This document shows positions 17,356 through 25,337 of a stretch of DNA of 25,337 nt, piece by piece; position 1 is the stretch's first letter; every line of letters begins with the position of its first letter. A model generated the notes under the pieces. The model did not search any database and was not told the DNA's origin. It saw only the letters and a list, made by a program, of their open reading frames with translations. Source of the stretch: Pseudomonadota bacterium (lineage in GTDB: Bacteria; Pseudomonadota; Alphaproteobacteria; Rhizobiales; Rhizobiaceae); NCBI GenBank assembly GCA_023399465.1, contig JAEWPB010000100.1, forward strand, positions 1 through 25,337, given 5' to 3'. Made by a program: the position numbers and the translations under genes.

Positions 17356-17997
17356 TCAGGTCGGCAGACCCGCCGTCCAGTCGCTTACCGCATGGGCGAG
17401 CGTCTTCAGATGGTCGGCGACAGTGAAACCGGAAACGCTCTTGCGTGGCTTGAGGTCGTGATCACCGTCCTCAAGCCATAGTATCCGGATGCTGTCGGAC
17501 AGGCTGTAGGTCGACACTTCGTCCCGCGTGCCGAATTCATCGCGGGTTCCCTGGCAGATCAGCGTCGGAGTTTCGAGGTTCTCGAGGTGCCGGGTCCGCA
17601 ATTGCTCCGGCTTGCCGGGGGGATGGAAGGGATAGCCGAGGCATAACAGGCCGGCGATCTTCCCTTCGCCGTGCAGTTCGTCGGCGATCATGCTGGCGAC
17701 CCGCCCGCCCATGGACTTCCCGCCAATGATCAGCGGACCGGTCGCATCCAGTTCCGCCACCGCTGCCCTGTATTCGGGAATAAGCGTCTCGGCCCGCGGC
17801 GGTGGCTTGCGGCTTTCCGACGTCCGCCGCGCCGCCATGTAGCCGAATTCGAAACGGGCGACGCGAAAGCCGGCGGCGCCGAGCGCAGCCGCACTCGCGG
17901 TCATCGACGCCGAATCCATCGGAGCGCCGGCGCCATGCGCCAGCAAGATGGTGAAGCGGGCATCAGCGGGGCCGTCAAACAGAAATTCGTCGTTCAC
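17356..17997 (-). CDS. Alpha/beta hydrolase, KANL3/Tex30-like family
   Basis: This 213-residue cytoplasmic protein belongs to the small alpha/beta-hydrolase family related to KANL3/Tex30. The start has LLAHGAGAPMDSASM (oxyanion region) at 18-32. The nucleophile elbow GGKSMGGR at 92-99 has Ser95. Probable acid and histidine are Asp153 in CQGTRDEFG and His180 in DGDHDLKPRKS, giving a complete Ser-Asp-His triad. The GTG at 17997 is preceded by GGAGGGG seven bases ahead and gives the expected short N-terminus; the frame stays open far upstream, but that region is antisense to nothing conserved and crosses the ndvB terminator. The substrate is unknown. It lies between ndvA and ndvB and reads in the same direction as ndvB, after the ndvB terminator, so it is probably a separate unit. 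Confidence 0.85.
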   Translation of the reverse strand: MNDEFLFDGPADARFTILLAHGAGAPMDSASMTASAAALGAAGFRVARFEFGYMAARRTSESRKPPPRAETLIPEYRAAVAELDATGPLIIGGKSMGGRVASMIADELHGEGKIAGLLCLGYPFHPPGKPEQLRTRHLENLETPTLICQGTRDEFGTRDEVSTYSLSDSIRILWLEDGDHDLKPRKSVSGFTVADHLKTLAHAVSDWTAGLPT

Positions 17998-18103
17998 CGG
18001 GCATCCCCTCCATTGTGATAACAAGCGAGCATCATCGATGATCCCAAGCCGCAGGATAGCCGAATGCCAGACATTCTCCATGCCGGGGGGACTCACCAGT
18101 TGG

Positions 18104-18142
18104 ACAAGAAAAACCGCGCCCAGGTCAACCCCGAGCGCGGTT
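18104..18142 (-). terminator. Intrinsic terminator of ndvB
   Basis: On the - strand AACCGCGC (18142-18135) pairs with GCGCGGTT (18119-18112) around a 15-base loop, followed by TTTCTTG. This 8-bp GC-rich stem plus T-run lies 60 bases after the ndvB stop, in the 205-base gap before the alpha/beta hydrolase start. Nothing else was recognised in that gap. Confidence 0.75.
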
Positions 18143-18202
18143 CTTCGGTACTCTTCAGTCCTTCGGAGGTCCGCGATCATCGAGACCGCCTGCCCCTTGG
18201 TG

Positions 18203-21200
18203 TCATGCGGTCTCGGGTTCGACCTGCCGCAAGGGATATCCCTCGCTTGCATCGCGGAGTTCGTCGCCATTGACCGAAACCGCATAGCCTCCGTCCCTGG
18301 CCTTGACGACGACATGGTAGGTCTGGTCGCCGATAGCAAGATCGGCTTCGAAACCATCCCAGCCGGAAGGCAGGACCGGATTGACCAGAAGGCGGTCACC
18401 CTGGCGGCGGATACCGAGCAGGCTTTCCACGGCGGCTCGATAGAGCCAGCCCGCAGAACCGGTATACCAGCTCCAGCCGCCACGCCCGGTGCGATTGTCG
18501 GCACCGTAGACATCGGCCGCAACGATGTAAGGCTCGACGCGGTAGAGATCCGCCGCGCTCCGTTCCCGGGCATGAAGGACCGGATTGAGCAGCGAGAAGC
18601 AACGCCATGCGTCATCACCGCGTCCCAGTTCCGCCAGCGCCTGCACGACCCAGATCGCCGCATGCGTGTACTGACCGCCATTCTCACGGACCCCCGGCGG
18701 ATAAGCCTTGATGTAACCCGGATCGTGGTCGGTGTTTTCAAACGGCGGGGTGAACAGGCGGATGATGCCGGCGCCCTCGTCGACCAGTTCGGCGAGGACC
18801 GCGTCCATCGCCATGCCCGAGCGCTCCGGCCGGCCTTCACCGGAAAGAACGCTCCAGGACTGGGCGATGGAGTCGATCCGGCATTCCATATTGTCGCGCG
18901 AGCCGAGCGGCGTGCCGTCATCGAAATAGCCGCGACGGTAGTAGCCGCCGTCCCATCCCGCCGTTTCCAGCGCGTCGCGAAGCTTCTCGCGGTGTGCCGT
19001 CCAGCGTTCGACCCGGGCCGTGTCGCCACGCTTGCGGGCGATCTCTGTGAAGCTGCGCAAGGTGCCCGACAGGAACCAGCCGAGCCAGACGCTTTCGCCC
19101 CGACCTTCTTCGCCAACGCGGTTCATGCCGTCGTTCCAGTCGCCACCGAGGATCAGCGGCAGGCCATTGGCGCCGGTCCGCTCGACCGCGAGATCAAGCG
19201 CGAGTGCAGCGTGCTCGTAGACGCTGGCGAAGACCCGCGAGATCTCCGGGTTGAAGAAGGAGTCGTGCTGGCCGGGCATCAGTGCAGCTCCCTCGAGGAA
19301 GGGAAGCTCCTCATCGAGCAGCGATGTGTCGCCGGTCATCGAGACATAGCGGTGGATGGCATGGCCGAGCCAGACCACGTCATCGGAGATCATGGTGCGC
19401 ACACCCGCCCCTGTCATCGGCAGCCACCAGTGCTGAACATCGCCTTCGCGGAACTGACGGCCTGCCGCCTTGATGATCTGCTTGCGGGCGAGCGCCGGAT
19501 CGTGCAGCAGGAATGCGAGCGTATCCTGCAACTGATCGCGGAAGCCATAGGCGCCGCTTGCCTGATAGAAGGCGGAGCGGGCCAGGATACGGCAACCGAG
19601 AGCCTGATAAGGCAACCAGCCATTGACCAGATGGTTCATCGCCGCATCGGGGGTCCGGACCTTCACGCGGGCGTTGAACTTCGTCCAGAAGCCGGTGGTC
19701 CGCTGAAGCAGGGCGCCGAAGGTATCGCTGCGGATTTCGCGTGCAAGGTCACAGGCCTCCTGTTCGGTGTCCGCATCGCCGAGCACGAACAGCGTCTCCT
19801 TCGCCTCGTTCGGCGGGAGAACAATGTCGAATGCCAGCGCCGCGCACGGATCGCCGTCAAGCTCGGCCGAGCCGGACAGGGCAGAGCCCGAGCACACGGC
19901 TTTCGGCTTGCTTACGGACCCGTGCGAACCAATGAACTCGCGTCGGCTGGTCGTGAAGCTTGACGGCTTTTCGCTGGCGACAAAGAAGGCAGTACGGCTG
20001 GAATAGTCGATGCTATAAGGATTGCCGGCAAAGATCGCCCCGATTTCCTGGTCGATCGACTGCAGGATGAACGGCGCCGTCTTCTGCGGGTTGTTGCCGA
20101 GAACCCATTCGACATAGCCGTAGAGCTTGAGGTTCCGGGGCTTGCCGTCGAGGTTGCGGATTACGAAGCGGGTCAGCTTCGCCGGCCGGTCTTGATCGAC
20201 CGTCTGCGTGACCTCGAACTCCAGCCCATCCTGTTTGCTGGTGAAGATCGAGTAGCCGAAGCCATGACGGGCTTCGAACTCGACGTCCGTGCGCCCGGAG
20301 AGGGCAGCGAAGGGCGAAAGCACCTCACCGCTGTCGGTATCGACGACATAGAAGGCCTCGCCGGGGCGGTTGATGACCGGATCGTTGGTCCACGGCGTCA
20401 ACTGGTAGTCGCGCGAGTTGCGGCTCCAGGTAAAGCCCGCACCTTCAGCCGCGACATGGAAGCCGAAGTGTTCGTTGGCGATGACATTGATCCACGGCTG
20501 CGGCGTCGACTGGCCACCGTAGAGGCGTACGACATACTCGCGACCGTCCTTGGCGAAGCCACCATAGCCGTTCCAGAATTCGAGATCGTCCTGGGGCGGC
20601 ATTTCCGGGGCCGGGCGTGGAAGGACCGGTACCGGCGCCTGAACCGTCGTCGGGACCTCGGCGTCCTGTGTCTCGATCACCCGCGGAGGCGCAAACAGCG
20701 AGGTCGCGCGGTTGATCTGGTCGACGATCTTGCCGTTGCGGGCATGGAAGACCACCCGGGCTGCCGCCAGCAGCGCCTTCCAGGTGGATTCCTCCATCAG
20801 GTCACGGCGGACCGCAAAGATGTGCTGTCGCAGGCCGTCCGCCTGGCCGATCCGGCGCAGGTTCTCGCAGGCCGCATCAAGCGCATGCTGCATGTCCTGA
20901 GCGTAGGACGAGGCACGTTCGTTGACGATCACCAGGTCCGCGGTCACGCCGCGCAGACGCAGGTATTCCTGGGCGGCGAGCGCCTCGCGGGCGATGCCGA
21001 TGTCCATGTCGTCGTTGATGCGCAGCGCGAAGATCGGGTGATCGCCGGAGATCGCCAGTGGCCAGAGCGCGGTCTGGGATTTCAGTCCGCCCTGCACCAT
21101 GCCGGGATCGGCGCGAAGGTGCATGTCGGGATAGACCAGGTAGCGACCGAGGTGCTGGAAGGCGGCGGCCTGCTGCGAGGTGACGCCGACATGGCGCATC

Positions 21201-24200
21201 TGCACCTGGGTTCGCGTCCAGGCATGAACGATTTCATGACTGAAGGCGTCGGGATGGCGATAGCGGTCGATCGCCTTGTCGACCTCTTCGCGGTTCGGCG
21301 CTGCGATGGTCCAGAAGATCACCTTTACCTTCTTGCCGGCCGGTACGCGCACGACGCGGCGGAGCGACAGAACCGGATCGAGCGTGAAGCCATCGCTTCC
21401 CGACAACGTTGCGCCGGGATCGAAGGCGGCGGCATCGGAGAGGCTGCGGCCACGGCCCAGGAAGCGGCGGCGGTCGGTCTCGAATTCCGTCGGACGCGAG
21501 GTGCCGGAATTGTCAACGATCAGGTGGGCGATGCACATGTCCGGCTCGTTCGGATTGCGCTTGTTGCGCTCCGCCCGGATGACGTCGCCGCGGCGGCCGA
21601 TCTCGGTCTTGACGAACATCCGCGAAAACAGCGGATGCGCGCTATCAGCATCTTCCGTGGAGATGACGGGCTCGAGATAGGAGGTCACTTCGATGAAGCG
21701 GTCCTCCGAACCCATGTTGAGCAGCGTCAGGCGGCGGCCTTCGGCATCGTGCTCGGTGGCGACGATGCATTCGACCTCGCTCGTCAGCGCACCGACGGTC
21801 TTGGTGAACTCTGCCTTGTCGTCGCTGAAGAGGACCTTGACCTTCTCGCCCTCGACGCTGCGCGGTTCGGCGGTCGCCGACCACCATTCGCCGCTCACCG
21901 TGTCACGCAGGAAGATGAAGGTGCCGGTGCGATCCTCGGTCGGATCCGGCTTCCACCGTGCCACCGCCTGGCCGTTCCACCGCGAATAGCCGGCACCGGT
22001 CGCAGTCAGCATCACCGAATAGTGGCCGTTCGACAGGAACACCAGTTCGCGATCCTGCGAGGCGGGATCGACGATGGTGCGGACCTCCGGATGCGGCAGG
22101 TCGCCCTGCGCGCCGCCCGGCGCCTCCGGCTCGTGCTTGGCGCTCATGACGGGGATGTCGCGCGGCGCCTTTTCCTGCAGCAGCAACTCGGCCGCCTCGA
22201 TCACAGGATCGGAATGGAACAGCTCGCGCAGGCGGCCGTTGAAGGCGACGTTGGCGACTGCGGCGATCGACATGCCGTGGTGGTGGGCATAGTAGTTGCG
22301 CACCACCGCACAACGCTTGCCTTCCGGCACGCGTGTGGGCGTGAAGTCGACGGCATCGTGATAGCCGTAGGGGCCGAGGGCGCCAAGGCCACGCAGCACC
22401 TCGAGGTTGTCGAGCGCCGCGCGCGGATCGTACTGGCTGGCGAGGATCGACGCATAGGGGGCAATGACCGCATTCTGGCCGAGGCCGCGCTTCAGCCCCA
22501 GCGTCGGCACGCCGAAGTTGGTGTACTGATAGGTCAGCTCGTGATCGCGCGCGTTGAACGCCGCTTCCGAGATCCCCCACGGCGTGCCGAGCCGGCGGCC
22601 GTAGTTCATCTGCTCCTTGACCACCAGATTGTTGGTCTGGTTGAGAATGCCGCCCTGGCGCTCCTGCATGACGAGCGGCGGCATCAAGTATTCGAACATC
22701 GATCCAGACCAGGAGACCAGTGCGCCGCGCGAACCGACCGGCACGACCTGACGGCCGAGCTTGTACCAGTGTTCCGTCGGCAGATCGCCCTTGGCGATAG
22801 CAAACAGGCTGGTGAGGCGCGCTTCCGACGCAAGCAGATCGTAGCAGGCTTCGTCCAGTTCGCCGGTTTCCACCCGGTAGCCGATCGACAGCAACCGCCG
22901 CTCCTGCCGGAACAGGAAGCCGAAGTCCATCGAGAAGGCGATGTCGCGGGTGCGGTCGCGCAGCAGCGCGAGCCTTTGGCGTAGCGGCTCGATGTTCGAG
23001 AGGTCGAACACGCTGTCGGTGACATGGGCTTCGCAGATATCGACGAGCGAGGCCGCCCAGCTGGTGACTTCGCCGCTTTGCGTCGAACGCACCTCGTGGT
23101 CGAGGTTGGCGGCGAGCTTCTGGATGTCGCGCGCCAGCACCGACAGGTTGATGATGCGGATCGAGGCGAACTCGTGCTCGCGCTTGACCGCGGCAACGGC
23201 ATTCTGGAAGCCGGTGATGCGTTCGGCAAGACGCCGGCGAAGCGGCCTGACGGTCTTGCGATCATCCGGCAGATCGGCGAGCACTTCCTCAAGGATGCCC
23301 GCGACATCGCCGATGCCGTCGAGATTGCCCTGAAGATGCGCAGACGGCGCTTCCGCCCATTCGCGGCACATCGACGAGACCGCGATCAGATGGCCGGCGA
23401 GATTGCCGCTATCGACGGCGGAGACATAACGCGGGCCGAGGGTCTTCAGCGTATCGGTGTGATACCAGTTGAGCAGATGGCCGCGGTACTTTTCCATCCG
23501 GTCGATGGTGGCAACGGTCTGCTCGAGGCGCTCGATCGTCTGTTCGAAGCCGATCCAGCCGAAATCACGGGCGGAAATCACCGAGAGCAGGTAGACGCCG
23601 ATATTGGTCGGCGAGGTGCGTGCGGCAACGACGGGCGACGGCGTTTCCTGGTAATTATCCGGCGGCAGGAAGTTCTGCTCGGCAGTGACGAAGCTTTCAA
23701 AATAGCGCCAGGTACGGCGGGCAACCTTGCGAAGCTCGGTGACGACGGGCTCCGGAACGACCAGCCGGTCCTCCGTTTCCGCCGACTGGCTGACATACCA
23801 GGCGACCGCGGGCGACAATACCCACATCAGCACGAAGGGAATGCCGACAAGGAAGGCGTTGTCGCCGGGAAGGGCGGCGAAGAAAAGGGCCAGCAGCGCC
23901 AGTACCGGCGCATGCCACATGGCACGGTAGTAGCCCCAGACCGAATCCTGGGCGCTGGCGTGGACGCTGGCGGCCGTCTTCCATTCGAGCATCAGCTTGC
24001 CGCTGACGAACAGGCGGTAGAGCGAGCGCGAGATGGCGTCGGCCATCATGCAGGCGCTGTCGGCGATGAAGACGATGCGCAGCGCAACTTGCGCGTTGGC
24101 GGCACGGATATCCGACCAGACCGTATAGAGATGGGCGCGCGCCACGATATCGCTCTTGCGCGGCACGATACCGGAAAGCAGCGACAAGGTGGGGGCCACG

Positions 24201-25337
24201 AATAGGCAGAAGATCAGCAGGATCTGCCAGACCAGCGCCTGGAACGGATCCATGAAGTACCAGCCGAGAACCGAAGCGAAGAACCAGGCGATCGGGGTCA
24301 GCGAACGGCGGAGGTTGTCGATCATCTTCCACCGGCCGAGCGCGCTGACACCGCGCGCCGGATTGAAGATGTAGGGCAGCAGCTGCCAGTCGCCGCGCGC
24401 CCAGCGATGCTGGCGCGAGACCTCGACTTCATAGCGGACCGGGAAATCCTCGACCAGTTCGACGTCGGTCACCAGCGCGCAACGCGCCAGCGAACCTTCG
24501 AGAAGATCGTGGCTGAGGACGGCATTCTCGTCGATACGCCCCTTCAGGGCCGCCTCGAAGGCGTCGATGTGGTACAGCCCCTTGCCGGTGAAAGTACCTT
24601 CCCCCGTGATGTCCTGATAGACGTCGGAGACGGTGAAGACATAGGGGTCGACACCGCGGTTGATCGAGAAGATGCGTTGGAAGACCGAGGCATCCTCGCC
24701 GGTCGTCAGCGACGGCGTTACGCGCGGCTGCAGCAGGCCGTAGCCGCTGACGACGCGATTGGTCTTGGGGTCGATCACCGGACGGTTGATCGGATGATAC
24801 ATCTTGCCGGCGAGCTTGGTGACCGAATCGCGCATCAGGCGCGTGTCGGAATCCAGCGTCATCACGTACTGCACGCCCTCGGGAACGATATTGGCGCCCT
24901 GCAGGAAGGTGGTATCGCGGTCGCCGCGAAGCAGCAGATTGAGCTCATGCAGCTTGCCACGCTTGCGCTCCCAGCCCATCCAGACGCCCTCGCCGGGATT
25001 GTAGAGGCGACGGCGATGCAGCAGGTAGAAGCGGGTCTTGCCGTCATAGGCATAGCGCGCGGAAAGGTTGGCGATCTCGCGCTTGGCGTATTCGAGGACT
25101 TCGAGGTCGGCCGGCGTCTCCTCGACCTTGCTGTCGGGCCAGTCGCTGACCAGGGCAAAATAGATCTCGCCGCGCGGATTGGCGAGGTAGTGGACCTCGA
25201 GATTGCGGGTCAGTTCGTCGACGCTGTCGCGGTTGCTGATCAGGCAGGGGACGACGAGCAGTGTGCGCGCCTCCTCAGGAATGCCTTCCTTGAATTCGTA
25301 GCCGATCAAGCGAGCCGGGGTGACGATGAATGTGACC
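18203..25337 (-). CDS. ndvB: Cyclic beta-1,2-glucan synthase NdvB (ChvB), N-terminus beyond window edge
   Basis: NdvB polymerises UDP-glucose into cyclic beta-1,2-glucan at the inner membrane. The frame is open to the right edge; about 2378 of roughly 2830 residues are visible, so the first several hundred are missing. Positions below count from base 25309. The GT84 domain has TLDSDTRL (DSD at 153-155) and the RQHRW box at 299-303, matching the (Q/R)xxRW motif. Membrane segments lie near 338-381 and 465-507. The middle glycoamylase-like domain (about 850-1030, with SGSMFEYLMPPLVM and YYAHHHGMS) corresponds to the part reported to cyclise the chain (GH189 as I recall). Two GT36-type beta-sandwich regions follow near 1090-1330 and 1610-1880. 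The C-terminal GH94 phosphorylase-like domain (about 1880-2300) contains GDWNDGMN near 2060 and is thought to set ring size. No frame damage was seen. Confidence 0.97.
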   Translation of the reverse strand, partial: VTFIVTPARLIGYEFKEGIPEEARTLLVVPCLISNRDSVDELTRNLEVHYLANPRGEIYFALVSDWPDSKVEETPADLEVLEYAKREIANLSARYAYDGKTRFYLLHRRRLYNPGEGVWMGWERKRGKLHELNLLLRGDRDTTFLQGANIVPEGVQYVMTLDSDTRLMRDSVTKLAGKMYHPINRPVIDPKTNRVVSGYGLLQPRVTPSLTTGEDASVFQRIFSINRGVDPYVFTVSDVYQDITGEGTFTGKGLYHIDAFEAALKGRIDENAVLSHDLLEGSLARCALVTDVELVEDFPVRYEVEVSRQHRWARGDWQLLPYIFNPARGVSALGRWKMIDNLRRSLTPIAWFFASVLGWYFMDPFQALVWQILLIFCLFVAPTLSLLSGIVPRKSDIVARAHLYTVWSDIRAANAQVALRIVFIADSACMMADAISRSLYRLFVSGKLMLEWKTAASVHASAQDSVWGYYRAMWHAPVLALLALFFAALPGDNAFLVGIPFVLMWVLSPAVAWYVSQSAETEDRLVVPEPVVTELRKVARRTWRYFESFVTAEQNFLPPDNYQETPSPVVAARTSPTNIGVYLLSVISARDFGWIGFEQTIERLEQTVATIDRMEKYRGHLLNWYHTDTLKTLGPRYVSAVDSGNLAGHLIAVSSMCREWAEAPSAHLQGNLDGIGDVAGILEEVLADLPDDRKTVRPLRRRLAERITGFQNAVAAVKREHEFASIRIINLSVLARDIQKLAANLDHEVRSTQSGEVTSWAASLVDICEAHVTDSVFDLSNIEPLRQRLALLRDRTRDIAFSMDFGFLFRQERRLLSIGYRVETGELDEACYDLLASEARLTSLFAIAKGDLPTEHWYKLGRQVVPVGSRGALVSWSGSMFEYLMPPLVMQERQGGILNQTNNLVVKEQMNYGRRLGTPWGISEAAFNARDHELTYQYTNFGVPTLGLKRGLGQNAVIAPYASILASQYDPRAALDNLEVLRGLGALGPYGYHDAVDFTPTRVPEGKRCAVVRNYYAHHHGMSIAAVANVAFNGRLRELFHSDPVIEAAELLLQEKAPRDIPVMSAKHEPEAPGGAQGDLPHPEVRTIVDPASQDRELVFLSNGHYSVMLTATGAGYSRWNGQAVARWKPDPTEDRTGTFIFLRDTVSGEWWSATAEPRSVEGEKVKVLFSDDKAEFTKTVGALTSEVECIVATEHDAEGRRLTLLNMGSEDRFIEVTSYLEPVISTEDADSAHPLFSRMFVKTEIGRRGDVIRAERNKRNPNEPDMCIAHLIVDNSGTSRPTEFETDRRRFLGRGRSLSDAAAFDPGATLSGSDGFTLDPVLSLRRVVRVPAGKKVKVIFWTIAAPNREEVDKAIDRYRHPDAFSHEIVHAWTRTQVQMRHVGVTSQQAAAFQHLGRYLVYPDMHLRADPGMVQGGLKSQTALWPLAISGDHPIFALRINDDMDIGIAREALAAQEYLRLRGVTADLVIVNERASSYAQDMQHALDAACENLRRIGQADGLRQHIFAVRRDLMEESTWKALLAAARVVFHARNGKIVDQINRATSLFAPPRVIETQDAEVPTTVQAPVPVLPRPAPEMPPQDDLEFWNGYGGFAKDGREYVVRLYGGQSTPQPWINVIANEHFGFHVAAEGAGFTWSRNSRDYQLTPWTNDPVINRPGEAFYVVDTDSGEVLSPFAALSGRTDVEFEARHGFGYSIFTSKQDGLEFEVTQTVDQDRPAKLTRFVIRNLDGKPRNLKLYGYVEWVLGNNPQKTAPFILQSIDQEIGAIFAGNPYSIDYSSRTAFFVASEKPSSFTTSRREFIGSHGSVSKPKAVCSGSALSGSAELDGDPCAALAFDIVLPPNEAKETLFVLGDADTEQEACDLAREIRSDTFGALLQRTTGFWTKFNARVKVRTPDAAMNHLVNGWLPYQALGCRILARSAFYQASGAYGFRDQLQDTLAFLLHDPALARKQIIKAAGRQFREGDVQHWWLPMTGAGVRTMISDDVVWLGHAIHRYVSMTGDTSLLDEELPFLEGAALMPGQHDSFFNPEISRVFASVYEHAALALDLAVERTGANGLPLILGGDWNDGMNRVGEEGRGESVWLGWFLSGTLRSFTEIARKRGDTARVERWTAHREKLRDALETAGWDGGYYRRGYFDDGTPLGSRDNMECRIDSIAQSWSVLSGEGRPERSGMAMDAVLAELVDEGAGIIRLFTPPFENTDHDPGYIKAYPPGVRENGGQYTHAAIWVVQALAELGRGDDAWRCFSLLNPVLHARERSAADLYRVEPYIVAADVYGADNRTGRGGWSWYTGSAGWLYRAAVESLLGIRRQGDRLLVNPVLPSGWDGFEADLAIGDQTYHVVVKARDGGYAVSVNGDELRDASEGYPLRQVEPETA

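Noticed and set aside
17998..19116. Upstream extension of the alpha/beta hydrolase frame through the ndvB terminator and the 3' end of ndvB
   Set aside because: The extension is out of frame with ndvB, Arg/Ser-rich and unlike any protein; GTG 17997 with GGAGGGG is a good start.
20192..22984. 930-codon + strand open frame opposite ndvB
   Set aside because: Its length is striking, but it is exactly antisense to conserved NdvB domains and has shadow-like composition.

Overview
The window is GC-rich, densely coded DNA from an alphaproteobacterium, almost certainly a member of the Rhizobiaceae (Rhizobium, Sinorhizobium/Ensifer or Agrobacterium type). The main evidence is the block pyruvate carboxylase - ExpR-like LuxR regulator - NdvA - NdvB at 10.8-25.3 kb, which is a rhizobial arrangement. 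The pyruvate carboxylase also resembles the Rhizobium etli enzyme along its whole length.

Left part (1-5.3 kb): the 3' part of ispA (farnesyl diphosphate synthase) is followed by a histidinol-phosphate aminotransferase (hisC) and a formylglycine-type phosphonate monoester hydrolase/sulfatase, all on the + strand. Next comes an orphan 213-residue protein with an SGC...His motif like that of CNF1-type deamidases. Convergent to it lies ispG, the iron-sulfur enzyme of the MEP isoprenoid pathway. Middle part (5.6-10.7 kb): a two-gene molybdenum hydroxylase operon (2Fe-2S subunit plus a Tat-exported molybdopterin subunit), a YbjJ-like MFS transporter on the - strand that almost abuts it tail to tail, and a divergent EamA/DMT permease.

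Right part (10.8-25.3 kb): pyc (-), expR (-), ndvA (+), a small alpha/beta hydrolase (-) and ndvB (-, cut by the right edge). NdvB is the giant membrane synthase of cyclic beta-1,2-glucan and NdvA is its ABC exporter. Together they make the periplasmic/extracellular glucan needed for osmoadaptation and plant or host interaction. ExpR is an acyl-homoserine-lactone-responsive regulator, transcribed divergently from ndvA, with no LuxI-type synthase in the window. The 312-bp expR/ndvA gap holds several dyads, one of them resembling a lux box with a longer centre.

No tRNA, rRNA, CRISPR array, insertion sequence, integrase or phage gene was seen; the content is chromosomal and core-like. The observations most worth a second look are the orphan SGC/His protein, the pyc leader (TTG start, with a 10-bp inverted repeat whose one arm covers the Shine-Dalgarno sequence), and the dyads between expR and ndvA.
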